Below, piece after piece: positions 11,401 through 24,600 of a stretch of DNA of 64,000 nt. The notes below the pieces were generated by a model. It was not told the origin of the DNA. It made no database searches and saw only the letters and a list, made by a program, of their open reading frames with translations. The DNA is from Zerene cesonia (taxonomy: Eukaryota; Arthropoda; Insecta; Lepidoptera; Pieridae). The position numbers and the translations under genes are program-made. Where the stretch lies: contig NC_052120.1 of assembly GCF_012273895.1 (NCBI RefSeq), positions 3,162,001 to 3,226,000 of the forward strand. The letters run 5' to 3'. Each line of letters starts with the position of its first letter. Position 1 is the stretch's first letter.

Positions 11401-11644
11401 CTTGACGTCAGCCGTGGTATAATATAACCAATAAAACATATGCGCGCCCTCACGGACGTCCACATAACCGAAGTCTTGTTTGTAATCACCATACTGTGCT
11501 GTAATAACATTATATTTCAATTGATATGATTTTTATTAAGGCATAAAATTTTGTATACCAGTTTTTTTGTTATTTACATTATGGATATATACCTTGAACA
11601 AAATATGATGAAAACAACGAAAAAATCAACAAGCATAACAGCAT
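8420..11644 (-). CDS. SCPEP1: Retinoid-inducible serine carboxypeptidase (SCPEP1)-like, active-site intact, 440 aa
   Basis: Nine exons (11644-11593, 11498-11275, 10900-10801, 10451-10321, 10249-9928, 9856-9659, 9449-9372, 9294-9140, 8482-8420) total 1,323 bp in one frame, with standard GT-AG junctions. Residues 1-17 (MLLCLLIFSLFSSYFVQ) are a signal peptide, so the enzyme is lysosomal or secreted. Peptidase family S10 motifs in order: QGGPGGSS (62-69), LFVDNPVGTGFSYV (99-112), YIYGQSYGGK with nucleophile Ser154, GNAWISPVDATLTW (187-199), GLYRES, NGNLDLICDTPG with Asp362, and KAGHS with His419. GLYRES, FYNILT and WVDRLKW favour the SCPEP1 branch. Expected reaction: removal of C-terminal residues at acid pH; the in vivo substrate is unknown. 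Intron 3 has received a retrotransposon fragment. The gene is the likely parent of the inactive copy at 4077-7397. Confidence 0.93.
10531..10757 (+). mobile_element. Non-LTR retrotransposon fragment (3' end of reverse-transcriptase ORF)
   Basis: On the plus strand this reads SKKLGILAKMRQYFRPGQ, then EQVRSCMEYCSHLW, YQLETLEAIERRAKKLI and a short tail. This is the characteristic C-terminal stretch of lepidopteran Jockey/CR1-type LINE polymerases. Only about 70 codons remain and the rest of the element is absent. It lies antisense in intron 3 of the active carboxypeptidase gene and explains why that intron (about 350 bp) is longer than most of its neighbours. Confidence 0.8.
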
Positions 11645-12054
11645 AGCGATTATGATGCGTATGAACAACTAACGTTGTTATTTAATTGTATTAGTAGCAA
11701 TTGGTTATATCTAGGTTTATTAATTCATATCTTATCACAATGTTGAAATTGATATATCTGTACGTATTAGCAATATCTTAGTATGGCCCAAAAAGTTCAA
11801 AAGACGAAAAGTTCTTTTTAGCTACCTAATCATAAAATTAATTAAATCCGAAATAATATAATAAAGGTATTATAATTATTCTAAATCATAATTAATGAAT
11901 CGTTTAAATTTGCCCATCAACTTATTGTATAATCAGCGTATTACTTAAGTTTGGCCCTGATAACATTCTTTACGATTGGCTTTATTTACTAAGTAGCGAC
12001 AGAAGTTTAATATCTAAATTAATATAATCATCATCGATAACATAAAACTGAAGA

Positions 12055-12240
12055 GTTCGCTTGTTTGTTTATTTGTATGTGCTTTGGAACTAGGTAGTGG
12101 ACCGATTAAAAAATTCTTTAAACGTTGGTTCGTAAAAAATTATGTGAAGTATGTAGGTCATCCTTGACTTCTACTATAACCTATATATGTACCGATAACT
12201 AAACTGCAACGAGCGAAGCCGGGGCGAAGCGCTAGTAGAA
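12055..12240 (+). repeat. Interspersed repeat ending GAGCGAAGCCGGGGCGAAGC
   Basis: Runs from a TTGTTTGTTTATTTG-like start to GCGAAGCCGGGGCGAAGCGC. Similar ends occur at 14725-14760, 34800-34845 and 45930-45970, so this is a dispersed family. Its class is uncertain; it may be a short non-autonomous element. Confidence 0.5.
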
Positions 12241-12514
12241 TATGAAATTTATGAGGTTGTACATTGAAATAATGAATTCACGTGGTGCGAAGGGCAATTC
12301 GCCTAAGTCACCTGACTGATGTTTGCACTGCAAATAGTTATTTGAACAAACCATTAACAGTTGTGTTTACACATCTATGAATTTCAGGATCATCCAAATT
12401 TGCACTAATGTTAAATATTATACCCATGCTAATTTTATGTCAATAATTTATTACTATATTAAAAGACGTTCTGTTAAACAATGTAAAGATTACTGTGAAA
12501 TATGATTAACTACT

Positions 12515-12740
12515 TAGCTGTTGCCCGCAGCTTCGCCCGCGCGGTCTTAATGCTTTTTCATGGTACAAAGTTTCATCCCCTATTTTATCCCCTAGGGGGA
12601 AGAATTTATAGAAATCCTTTCTTAGCAGATGCCTACGTCATAACATCTACCTGTATGCCAAAGTTTCAGCCCCATGCGTCCTGTGGTTTGGGTTATGCGT
12701 TGATCGATCACTATGTATTACTCAAATACATATTTAGATA
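12515..12740 (+). repeat. Interspersed repeat with TTGCCCGCAGCTTCGCCCGC head
   Basis: The phrase GCCCGCAGCTTCGCCCGCGC followed by TTTCATCCCCTATTTTATCC is a well-known dispersed lepidopteran sequence. It produces a spurious open frame of about 79 codons that should not be taken as a gene. Confidence 0.6.
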
Positions 12741-12934
12741 AGGTTTTACTCAAGCATATAGTTGAAAAGAGAAGACAAATGTCTTTCTTAAATTATTAAA
12801 TTGAATAATTACTACTTAAACTACCGCTTTACCTAAGGTAAAACCCTAAGAAGAAACGTAAATTTCATACATAAACAACACTTGCTGAAGGCATTCCAGC
12901 TGCAATATTTTAGCAAGATCTTTTTTTATGTAGT

Positions 12935-13140
12935 AGCAGGCAACTGTGCTGGTGATTCGCCTGATGGTAAGCGATCACCACCGCCCATGAACATTTGCAG
13001 AAGTAGAGTCGTGTTTCCCGCTTTTAAGGGGTAAAGAATAAGGAAAGTATTGAGGACGGGAATAAGGGTAAGGAAAAGGATATGGTCCTTTGGCTCCTCC
13101 ACTCAACGGACGAAACACAAATAGCATGCCACTATTTTAC
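12935..13140 (+). repeat. Short interspersed repeat, GATGGTAAGCGATCACCACC family
   Basis: Contains CTGATGGTAAGCGATCACCA and CCGCCCATGAACATTTGCAG, then a purine-rich GGAATAAGGGTAAGGAAAAG segment. Related copies: 14195-14290 (+, purine-rich part), 24508-24620 (-), 47988-48076 (-), 60797-60875 (+) and 63155-63275 (+). I recognise it as a common lepidopteran SINE-like or MITE-like element. Confidence 0.65.
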
Positions 13141-13639
13141 ACCGTCGTGAATCTATTATCGATCTATTTTATTGTATTACAATATAATTTTTTTTTGCTT
13201 TATTACAAAGTTAAACAATTGCATTACATTCGGTTTTATGTAAATTCTATTTAAAATTGTATATAAGTCAACGCACATGTAACGGATAAAAAATGTAAAT
13301 CATTTTCATTGTTCATTTTTGGAACGATCCGCCTTTTTGAAATAAGAAGCTGTGAATTATTTAAACCGTGAAATTATACGAGTTTTTCATAAGTATCTGA
13401 GCAACAAAGCAACATATATTATTAACCATACATTAGAAATAAATGAAGAGTTATCTTAAGTAGTAACCTCATTAATAATACCGTAATATAATCTCCGCTA
13501 AGCAATAGATGGAAGCAATAGACGGAAAAAAGGCAAGTATTTCTCATTGAAATATCATGGATTTTTTCTATTCAAATATTTTTTCCATGGTAGAAATAAA
13601 AGAGGTATTTATTTGTATGACCATATTTTTTAAATACTT

Positions 13640-13840
13640 AATAGGCAGACGTTTGGCCGCTATCCTACCTGATGTTAAGCAGGGAGCTATAAATGGGCAC
13701 GCCTGCCTAGATGAAGCCTATTCACTCTGGAGTTGAAGAGTTATAAATTGTAGTAATCCGGGAACACCGGCGGTGGAAGGGAGTCGTCGTCATTTCATCT
13801 CCTTTCTTATGCTATATTATAATATGTGCTGTTAAGAAGT
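13640..13840 (+). repeat. SINE-like repeat (TAAATGGGCACGCCTGCCTAG)
   Basis: Contains TGGCCGCTATCCTACCTGAT and AAATGGGCACGCCTGCCTAG, then GAACACCGGCGGTGGAAGGG. These phrases are familiar from dispersed lepidopteran repeats. No coding potential. Confidence 0.5.
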
Positions 13841-13844
13841 CGCA

Positions 13845-13995
13845 TGAAGTTGGGAGACCGGACGAGGGTGTAAGAAATAACAGGCACAATGTTCACATTA
13901 CCACTGCTCGAAACGGTGTGGTAAAAACACACATTTACGAGTATATGTGCTGATGATGAGGATAATGAATCCGATTACTGTGAGCAGTGGTGGGT
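13845..13995 (+). repeat. tRNA-derived SINE, 3' part
   Basis: Carries GACCGGACGAGGGTGTAAGA, TTCACATTACCACTGCTCGA and ACGGTGTGG, ending in GTGCTGATGATGAGGAT. The (GATGAT) tail is typical of this SINE. It matches the better-preserved copy at 20305-20500. Confidence 0.55.
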
Positions 13996-14944
13996 CAGTT
14001 GTTAACAATGAAATGTCTTATCTTAATCACGTTACGAGATAAAAATTATCTTTGTCTTTATAAGTGGTCTACTCGAAAAAATAGGTCTAATATGAACTAT
14101 GAAATAGGTAAACATTTTTTCCGATTGTGAGCCATCCCTCAAGTGTTTGGGGCATATGACCATTATTAGTATTGCTATTATTTAGCAATAAAGTTCTTAA
14201 GAACGTTTGCACTTAAGGAGTGAAGTATAAGGAAATAATTGAAGACGAATAAAGGAATAAAGTGGAAAAGGCGAGGAAAAGGATACAATCAGAGACGCAC
14301 ACAAAAATTACATAAAAAGGTGTTTCTGCTTCAAATCTTATTACCTACGAAGTAAAATAGAACCTATCGTATTTACATTGTAAAGTGAGTTTTTTGTTTT
14401 ATAACTTATTTCTTTTAAATATCTTGTGAATTAGAGTAATTAAATTTTAAATACTCCATTCAATGAACTTTAAATATAATATGCCCAAGATATTATCATG
14501 CTTATATTAAACACAATTACCTAAATATAGTTTGTTATACGTAATTAATGTATGAACGCTTTTAATTTCCTGTTACGATAAAAATAATGTAAATTTTCAT
14601 TTCTAACGTGTATGTATATTCATTCAATGTGCAGAAAAGACAATTTATACTACAATAAAAATATGATATACATAATTAAATGAGGTGTCATTGGATTGGT
14701 ATTTGAAAATTAATTAGCCTATATAGTCAACGCGAGCGAAGCCGCAGGCGGAAAGCTTGTTGTATATAATAATATAATAACAGACCAGATACAGGTATGC
14801 AATAATATAACATCTGTTTTGTTTTCAAACCCACTTTATTTGATAATATGAAGAATTATTACAGACATAGATAACAATTTAGGCAAAATTTTAACTCGAA
14901 AATGAAACCTGAAAGGAACGGAGAACGGAGGAGCGAAGCCACAG

Positions 14945-15160
14945 ACGGAACCAAGTCCTGCTAATATTATAAATGCGAAAGTTTGTGAGTATGTGTATGT
15001 TTGTTACTCTATCTCGCAAAAAATACTGAACCGATTATAATGAAATTTAGTACGTAGATAGCTGGACAACTGAAATAACACATAGCCAACGTTTTATCCC
15101 AGTATTCCTACGGGATGCAGAATTACGCGGGTGAAACCGCGGGGCACAGTTAGTATATAA
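14945..15160 (+). repeat. Lepidopteran dispersed element (TATTATAAATGCGAAAGTTTG start)
   Basis: Begins CTGCTAATATTATAAATGCG and ends GCGGGTGAAACCGCGGGGCA-CAGTTAGT. Both ends are familiar from the non-autonomous repeats abundant in moths and butterflies, possibly the Helitron-like Lep1 group. That family assignment is from memory and was not checked. Confidence 0.55.
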
Positions 15161-15643
15161 TATGTAAATATACAAAATTATAAAAGAGCTAGTATAAACT
15201 CTTTAAGTTTTCAATATTAGAGTGAAAGTGGTTTACAGCTCTCTAAGCAAGTATTAAACGTAGATAGCAAGAATAAATAGCACCTAATTTATAATTAACA
15301 ACTTAGTAATTTCAAAGTGAAAAACAATAAAATTTGTTGTTTGTTTTCCTAGTTAAATTACACGGTTTATTTATTGCATTAGTGGGTATGTACCTGGTAT
15401 GTCACATGATGCCCATGCAAACGCAGATTTTCGATTGAAATCACTAATCACAAAAGTAGATGGCGGAAGCCTTAATGGGTGCAGTCAGCCACCAGGACTA
15501 GGGCGCGGCGGTCTTGTTGCGTGACATTATCCGCATCGTGAAAACTTCGCTGTCCCGCCAATGAGTTGTGATTCCGAGTAAAGCGGCCAGTGAAAATTCA
15601 ATAGCGATTGTTATCGGTTCTTTTCAAAATAAAGCTATTCAAT

Positions 15644-18600
15644 ATGACAAAAATTTCAGCGGCGTTTCTAAAACAGGTGGGTGCTGTGTTATTTTTTTAC
15701 AAGTTTTATCTCGATTCACAGGTTTACTTATAAGGAAAATTCATACATACTAAAATAATGTTTCTAAATATGCCTAATATTCTATATATCCAAGCAAATT
15801 TCATGCAAGCTTATTTTCGTGTTCATATTTGATTGACAGTTATTGTTTACAAACAAACGTGACCAAGTGTAAATATTTATCAATTTTATAGGCAATTTCT
15901 ACAATATAAATTTTTATGATTCCATAAATTATATTAGAACTCAAAGCAACGAAACTCAATTACACTAAACATTTAATCCATTACGTATTAAATATGATAA
16001 AAATTACGTACTCATTTTGTGTGTACATAACTTAAGTAACGTTAGGTAGGTAAAATTTAACCGCACTTTTTGCGTGTATTCCACTTTTTGTTTAGGACTA
16101 TAAATTTATATGGCGTCGTATCGAAATAAATATTATTATAATTTAAATTAGAACACACAATTAATGTGCGTAAGATGCGCTATATTTATGTATTTACAAT
16201 TATATTCAAACCTGTTTATTAGAAATATAATCTAAATAATAATAAAACACATAGATATATATAGACAGTAAAAAGGTAACGTTATATAACGTGATATTCG
16301 TTAAATAGTCTTTTACTACTTATTCTAAGAATTAAAAAAAAAATACAATTAATGTTTTTGAGACTGACCTATTTAAATAAATTCCGTAATATAATGTAGG
16401 AAAGGGTTTCTTTAAAGAGTTTTCTCATTAATAAGTCAGAAATTATCAACATAAATTATATATAATACTTGTTATCAGTTTTGTGCTCACATTTTACTGA
16501 GAAAAAAAAACATTAAAATATTTTTGTGTTGTGTCTTTCTATTTTTATTAAAGGAAGTATATTTTTCTGCGTTTGCATTGAAAAAAACTTGGTTCTATTT
16601 ACTTCCTGTTAGCAATGAAAATCTATATGAATATTGTTAGTTTGGATTCCGACGTTATTATTATAAACCAGATATTAACTAAACACTCAGAGATTATTTT
16701 GAATAGATCGACAATATTTCAAAATTTATTCCATCAAAATACAGAGGACAAAATAAAACAGAATAATTTGAATTTAAATGATGGAAGCGAATCATGTTAT
16801 ACAAAATAACTTGTATTGACAATTAATTTCTTCTGTATTTTTTATAGTAACAAAATTAATAGAGTTGGTTGGAATTGTACCTAAGTTCGTCAATGTAAAA
16901 GGCTGCATAGGATTAATTATAAAATACGTAACGCTAGTAAATAAATAAAAAAATGTGCTAACGATATTAAATAATATTTTATTGTTTTAATGATTCTTGT
17001 TTTATGTCTCAAATATATTTTTCTTTGACGAATTACACAGAAAATAATTCTTAATTTACAATACAGGTATTTATAGAGGTCATTATTTTTTTATCCCTTA
17101 CGAATTCTTCTTGATAGTATCAAAATAATACATTCGTATTCGGGTAGTAGGTATAATCTATGTTATGTATCTAAAGAAAAATATTTAAATCAGTTGATAA
17201 TAAAGACAGGTTACTTTTAACACGTTTTAAAGTTAGTCGTAGTATTCGTGACATATTTTGCACAGTAATCCAAAATCCGTTACTTCTAGCAACATAAACA
17301 ATCGAACAAAAATAGCAGCAACTACCTTAATACTGCATATAATATTGTGCTATGTAAATAAGTATTTCATAATTATTTACATTGTTGCCTCGGTGATCTC
17401 AGCATCCTCGTAGATGCGATTGATTGTTACAGTATTTGAGCCATATAATATGCCGCTACGTGACCCGTCTCCTTTATGCATATATTACTGGACCAGATTG
17501 AGGACGTATCCTGTGCTATAAAGATCTTAGTATCTAGATGGGTATGACCTTAGGTGCTAAACCGTCACATCAATCCGGTCGCCAAATGATCTTAGAAATT
17601 GTTATAAATTCACTGACGCAAATCTGCTCTCTATAAATTACGATTTACTTATATATGGGAAATGGAAAAAGCCATTTTATCCTAAATCTTATCAACATAA
17701 CATAAGCCATGGTTTTGTTAAAGAATTTATAGCCAGTTACCATTACAGGAGATTTACATTAAATCTTAAGGCGAGGTGAGTTCTAAGACTCGCAAATTTT
17801 TGGTTCGTTTTTTCAATTTTTCTTATACAAAATGGAATANNNNNNNNNNNNNNNNNNNNNNNNNNNNNNNNNNNNNNNNNNNNNNNNNNNNNNNNNNNNN
17901 NNNNNNNNNNNNNNNNNNNNNNNNNNNNNNNNNNNNNNNNNNNNNNNNNNNNNNNNNNNNNNNNNNNNNNNNNNNNNNNNNNNNNNNNNNNNNNNNNNNN
18001 NNNNNNNNNNNNNNNNNNNNNNNNNNNNNNNNNNNNNNNNNNNNNNNNNNNNNNNNNNNNNNNNNNNNNNNNNNNNNNNNNNNNNNNNNNNNNNNNNNNN
18101 NNNNNNNNNNNNNNNNNNNNNNNNNNNNNNNNNNNNNNNNNNNNNNNNNNNNNNNNNNNNNNNNNNNNNNNNNNNNNNNNNNNNNNNNNNNNNNNNNNNN
18201 NNNNNNNNNNNNNNNNNNNNNNNNNNNNNNNNNNNNNNNNNNNNNNNNNNNNNNNNNNNNNNNNNNNNNNNNNNNNNNNNNNNNNNNNNNNNNNNNNNNN
18301 NNNNNNNNNNNNNNNNNNNNNNNNNNNNNNNNNNNNNNNNNNNNNNNNNNNNNNNNNNNNNNNNNNNNNNNNNNNNNNNNNNNNNNNNNNNNNNNNNNNN
18401 NNNNNNNNNNNNNNNNNNNNNNNNNNNNNNNNNNNNNNNNNNNNNNNNNNNNNNNNNNNNNNNNNNNNNNNNNNNNNNNNNNNNNNNNNNNNNNNNNNNN
18501 NNNNNNNNNNNNNNNNNNNNNNNNNNNNNNNNNNNNNNNNNNNNNNNNNNNNNNNNNNNNNNNNNNNNNNNNNNNNNNNNNNNNNNNNNNNNNNNNNNNN

Positions 18601-21600
18601 NNNNNNNNNNNNNNNNNNNNNNNNNNNNNNNNNNNNNNNNNNNNNNNNNNNNNNNNNNNNNNNNNNNNNNNNNNNNNNNNNNNNNNNNNNNNNNNNNNNN
18701 NNNNNNNNNNNNNNNNNNNNNNNNNNNNNNNNNNNNNNNNNNNNNNNNNNNNNNNNNNNNNNNNNNNNNNNNNNNNNNNNNNNNNNNNNNNNNNNNNNNN
18801 NNNNNNNNNNNNNNNNNNNNNNNNNNNNNNNNNNNNNNNTTAAATCAAATACAATTTTTATACATTACAAATTTGTACTTATCTTAAATATAGGATGAAT
18901 ATTTGTTATCAAGAGTTTGTGATTTACAATCACATGATCTTTTATAGCATTTTGATTATATTGACAGATAAGATAGGACTAAACGTGATTTCTAAAATTT
19001 GGATGTTAAGCCTACATTGATGCTGACATCAGCACTAATATTTAGTTACGTGTTTAGAATAAATTCAATATCATAATTTGTTTATGAAGATAAGTACGGA
19101 CATATAATAAACTTATGACAAAATAAGGGGGACCTCAATAGCAATTGTTGTTGTATCGGTTCTATATAATCAATTATCTGGGAACAGATAACCTGGGTTG
19201 GAATTCATAAGCCGGAGATAGCACACAATAATTACATTAATAGTTTGAAATAATGCATTCGTTAATTGGGTATAAACAATACTTATTATGTTAACCCTTA
19301 GATAAGTAACTATTTGTAAAGTTGCAGAGAAATGCCAGTTTAACAAATGAATAATTAGTCGAACATAAAGTTCGTTCCGGCTTCGTCCGTGGTACATACA
19401 CATACAGTCTTCTAATGACGAAAACTTTTTGAAGTTTTGAATTCGTTCCAATAGTTTTTGTGTGAAAACATTACAAACAGAAAACATTATGACATACAAA
19501 TCCTTCCTTTTTATAATATTAGTATAGATAAATGAAAAATATTCAATATTTTTTCTAACATAAATCTAGATTATGAGCGCAATTTAATGTTGCAAGGAAA
19601 AAAAACTACATAGCAACAAAGCAACGTGTGTACAGGCACAATCGAAAAAGTGGGTGTTTCAAGTTGTATTATATACTACATGTTTAAATTTTTCAGTTAT
19701 GGTTGACTTTCGGAGCATCTTTGGCGTTTCTCATCATTGGTTTGGTTCGAGGGTATTCGGCCTCTGCCATTCCATCTATAGAGGCGATCGATCCAGAGCT
19801 CATACAGCATAGTGAGCAAAAGTCATGGATAGGTGAGTTACTATTATCTAGCCGATATAGAGCTATAATATATAGGTATATATACATATATATAGAGCCG
19901 AGCTATAGATTCCGTTGGAAGCCATTTTTTTAATTATTCGATTTTTATTCGAACAGTTACGATCCTAGTCCGTGCGGAGACAAATCCAACAAAATATAAA
20001 TCATTTCCAATCCGTTAAACGGTTCTCAAAATAACAAGAAATTTTAATTTAAAAAATGAGCGACCGATTCAATTAATTCCTTTTTTTATTAGACAGACAC
20101 TGTAGCACATCGATTTGTTAAAAGCTAAGTTAATAACTTTCATTATATCTTATTTCATCATCAGCCCATGTTCACACTGCTGGGACTATGAAGGTTCAGG
20201 CCATAATCCACGCTGGCTAATTGCGGGTTGGCAGATGTCACATGTCGTCGAACTTTTAATACTCGGACATGCCGGTTCCTTCATAATTTTTGGATATAAT
20301 AAGCAGTGGTGGCTCAGTGGTGAGAACCTCGGACTTCAAAGTCGGTAAGATAAGTCGGGGTTCGAGACCGGGCGACCGTGCAGGAAATAAATTGATTTTT
20401 CAATTTATCTGCACATGTGAATAACATCACTACTGCTTAAAACGGTAAAGGAGGCCTGTGTCCCAGCAGTGGGAACATATATGGGCTGATGATGAACTCT
20501 AGAATATTTTTGCAAAGTAGTACATAAGTGTGCTTGTTTGAATAGCATAACTATGAGACAATTGACAATTACGTTACATAACAACAATTTGAAGTTAACT
20601 GTCCATAATACATACCTATTATGTATTATATTATCTGACTATAACAATTTCCTATATGATTCTTATAATTATAGGTGCAATCGACCTCTCTTAAAAACCA
20701 CATAGATTAAAATTAAGAGAGATTTTCTAGAAGCTACTTCATTTTTGGATTTAAAAAAAAAATACACGCTTCTTTTGGTTTCACCTCTATGTTTTTACGT
20801 AACCGATTCCTTTAGAATTGACTTCAAACTTTGTACACTTATCAAAGATTGGTGACGATACCATAATTTAATGATATATAGTTTTATCCTGATTAGGATC
20901 GCCAAGATTTGGCCTAAATATTTTTTAAGGAATACTCTGTATGTGCAAGGGAGATAATAAAGTTGTTTCTATGATTAAAGCTTGTTTTTTAGTTTTTAGT
21001 TTTTACGTCATACGTATTTATACCTTTCCATACAATTATTCCAGGTGCGATCCCACCATTAGGAGCGTTCCTGGGTAGTATGTGTTCTGGGCCATTAATG
21101 CAACGGGCTGGAAGGCGCCGCACCTTACAACTCGCTGCGCCCTTGTGGGCTGCCGGCTGGCTGATACTGGGCTTTGCGCCCAACTTCCCCATCGTGCTCT
21201 TGGGGAGAATTATATCGGGGCTGTGTGTTGGCTTCGTGCTGGCTCCTGCTCAAGTTTACGTAAGTATTGTTTTTTCTTTTTATGAATAGAAACTATTCAC
21301 GCTCGTTTTTACCAATATTTCGCGATGCCAATAATGAAGACATATACATATATAAAAGATAGGTCAGAAAGGTGGCTTACCGCTAGCGGATTCCGTATAA
21401 TCAAAGGTAAGGAAAGATTGCTTTACCCGTTCTAAAACAATCCTACTCGTATGGCCTTTTTTAGTTCTAAAACTATATTTGTACAAAATTTCAACCAAAT
21501 CGGATCAGTGGTATAGGCGTGAATATCTGTGATAATAATAATTACGTTAATGTGTCACAAAAGTAACGGGAGTCAATATCAAGCAGTGAAATAATGTTAT

Positions 21601-24600
21601 TTTAAAATTTAACAAAAAAAGCAAGAATGATATTAATAAAATCATAACTTATGTAATGTCATATTTGGCCGTGACTCAAACATCTGCATAATCGCTATCA
21701 GTAATTAGCCATTAGTTACTGCAAAATGGAGTTTAGCAAATTATGTGTTTCTAGTAAAATAATATTTCATAAATATTTGAATGTTTAAAAACAAGTGCTC
21801 TGCTCATAAATTATGTTAAATAGCAGAAGCAGATGCAAACTTATATTTTGCTAATAACTTTACTATTTTGTCTGTGTATTGTGTGATGACGCTTGTCAAG
21901 CATTTTGAAAGATTCATTGTATTATAAGCAAAGTAGGAACACTTTTTTTCCATGATTCTTCATAAGGAATTATAATCAATTTTTTTTTTATTCATTCAAT
22001 AGCTACTGAGTACCAGTTTCATTCAAATGGCGGAAGTAATTAAACGAAGTATCTAATTTTTTTCGTCACGATCATTAAACAAATTCATTCGATTTTTTGT
22101 GAGAGTAAAAAATGTGATATTCCATTCATTGTAAATAGTTAATCATGTTTGTCACGAAGAAAAATAAACATTGCATGAAAATCAAAACTAATTGTATCCG
22201 ATTACTTCACATTCGAAACATTTAGTTTTGCATAATTTATAATTGAGGATAAACAATGATAAATTATAATTTGTAACTTCCTTTATTTGCATCACTTTAT
22301 ATATAGTTTTTCGCCTACGGGTTCACTCGCCTAGTCTGAGTAAAAGACATACTGTCATGGTTTTACTCGTAACCCGATCCCGTGAGTTTTCTGGGATAAC
22401 AATTATCCTATGCCTTTTCTCAAACTATCTTTATACTAATATTAAACGCCTTTCCTAGCAATTTGTTGAAAATAAAGTCTAATTTGCAAACGAATGAATT
22501 TGAATAGGTAGTAGTCATATATTTAAGAGTTAAATTTGGAACATCCTTTTCATATAAATACATCATAACAAGCTTTAATCGGCGCGACCGTGATTTCAGG
22601 TGAGTGAGTGCTGTGATCCAGAAATTCGTGGGCGGCTTGGGTCCTTGCCTACATTATCCATGTCCATGGGCATTCTCATATCGTACATTGCTGGCAACTG
22701 GCTATATTGGAGATCTTTAGCATTTCTCTCGGCTACATTTTGTGGTAAGTCTTTTGTTTTGTATCTGATATGTTTATAAAGCTTTAACTGTAATTTTCTA
22801 AAAATTATTGTATATATTAGTCCATTATATTAATAAAGTGTTATTATTCCATATTCTTATTATAAATAGCAAATAGCAATTTTCGGTCTAAGGTCATTTT
22901 TAACAATCTCTGCAGGGATTCATTCCGGTATCCCTCTCTGAAGATATTAATATCACCATTACATGAGAAAGATAAAAATTGTACTTTACGCAATCATAAT
23001 TTATTTCAGGTGCTCTTTTCGTAATACTAATCCCGTTACCAGAATCCCCAGTGTGGCTCAAAACTCAAGGTCTGGACGATGAGCAAGCAATAAAATGGCT
23101 GCATCTTTCAAAACATGCAGTTGCCACTGTTAAAGATGATACTGAGGAGTGAGTAGTCTCGATACATAAGGTTTTTTATTTTTATTTATGTCATAAACGG
23201 GCAATTGGCAACGTCACCTGAGTAAATTCTTTATTATAGCTGAATTCAAGCGTATTTATTCCTTATAAATAGGCTTGAACTTAAATGGAGAATCCGCAAC
23301 ATGAGTTTTGAAATAATTGCTCATGAAATTAATGGGTGTTGTTTGGCATGGGATGTGAGCTTGGCGTGTGCAAGCAAGGTATAGGAATCCGTCCATGGCA
23401 GATGCCATATATATCAGAGATCTGATCGATCAGATTTGACTGCTACTGTTTGATCATAATTCTGGTTTGTCATTTCCACGGTCTTGATAGACTGGTTAAC
23501 ATGAGCTTATAACCGAGGGGACCTGGGTACGATTCCCGGTGGGGACTCGCGACAAAATGTCTCGGTCTAGCAGGACATAGAAGACCTACTTATCCCTTAA
23601 AAAACGATCAGTGAAACAGATTAACATCTGCCCACTACAGTGTGTCCCCACACAGAACTTCACACATTCCAATGGCCTATATCACTGTATGGTTTTATAT
23701 CACTGAATATTTGAGATAAAATCTTCAAATTTTATCTAGAATATTCACTGCAATTCTCATATTTATAATTTATTAAGGTACTCTAATACCCGTGCGTTTT
23801 CAGGAAGCCCGTGGAAGCGGTACCAAAGAGTTTATTCACGCGGGAGGTATTCTTTTCGTCGGTGGTGATAAAGCCGCTGATCGTCGGTTTCGCACTGCTG
23901 TTCTTTCAACAGTTCAGCGGTATCGACGCTGTTATATTCTTCACTGTTGAGATATTCCAGAATGCTGGTATGTTTTTTAGTAATATGTATTTAAGTAGCA
24001 ATTAATGCAATTTTATTTGTTGATATTTGACGTATGTCATTTCTATATGAATTTTTTTCGTGTCACACTCTACATCTAAAAGCAATAAGGATGTATCCAA
24101 AGCTGGTTGCTATTATTATTGTTCTATGTAATTTTAAGAAAATGTGTAATATTAATTCGGAGGATCTTTGGCGATTACCATATTGCTATGTTGTGTGTCG
24201 ACGTACCTACGCGCGTACAGAGTTTTTACGTACTTACGAGCGTAATAAATGCGTAAAAACGATGTACGCGCGTAGGTGCGTTATGTAGATTCAAAGCTGC
24301 TTTGATTAATTTAAAAAACTGTTCGTTGTTTTTCCAAAATCACCCACAAGACTCGGTGTTTGGTGTACGTAACATCACGCGCGTGGATGCATTTTCTATG
24401 CGTTGGACTGTGAGTGTTTTCTATACAAACGAAAATACTTACAAGCAAAGTAAAACAAAAAAATAATTATCTGGTACATTAATTTTTATTCGTAAATCCA
24501 TGAATTAAGGCCGGCAAAGCACTTGTAACACTAGTGTTGCAAGTGTTTATGGGCGGTGGTGACCACTTAAAATCAGGTGGCCCACCTGCTCCTTTGCTTG

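Larger units (their letters stand above)
11645..15643. other. Repeat-rich intergenic region
   Basis: About 4 kb between the divergent carboxypeptidase and sugar-transporter genes. It is a patchwork of interspersed repeats, listed separately, in AT-rich sequence. The last 250 bp (about 15390-15640) are less AT-rich and probably include the transporter promoter and 5' untranslated region. No other protein-coding exon is supported. Confidence 0.5.

Noticed and set aside
12502..12741. Open frame of 79 codons
   Set aside because: It is the translation of a dispersed lepidopteran repeat, not a gene.
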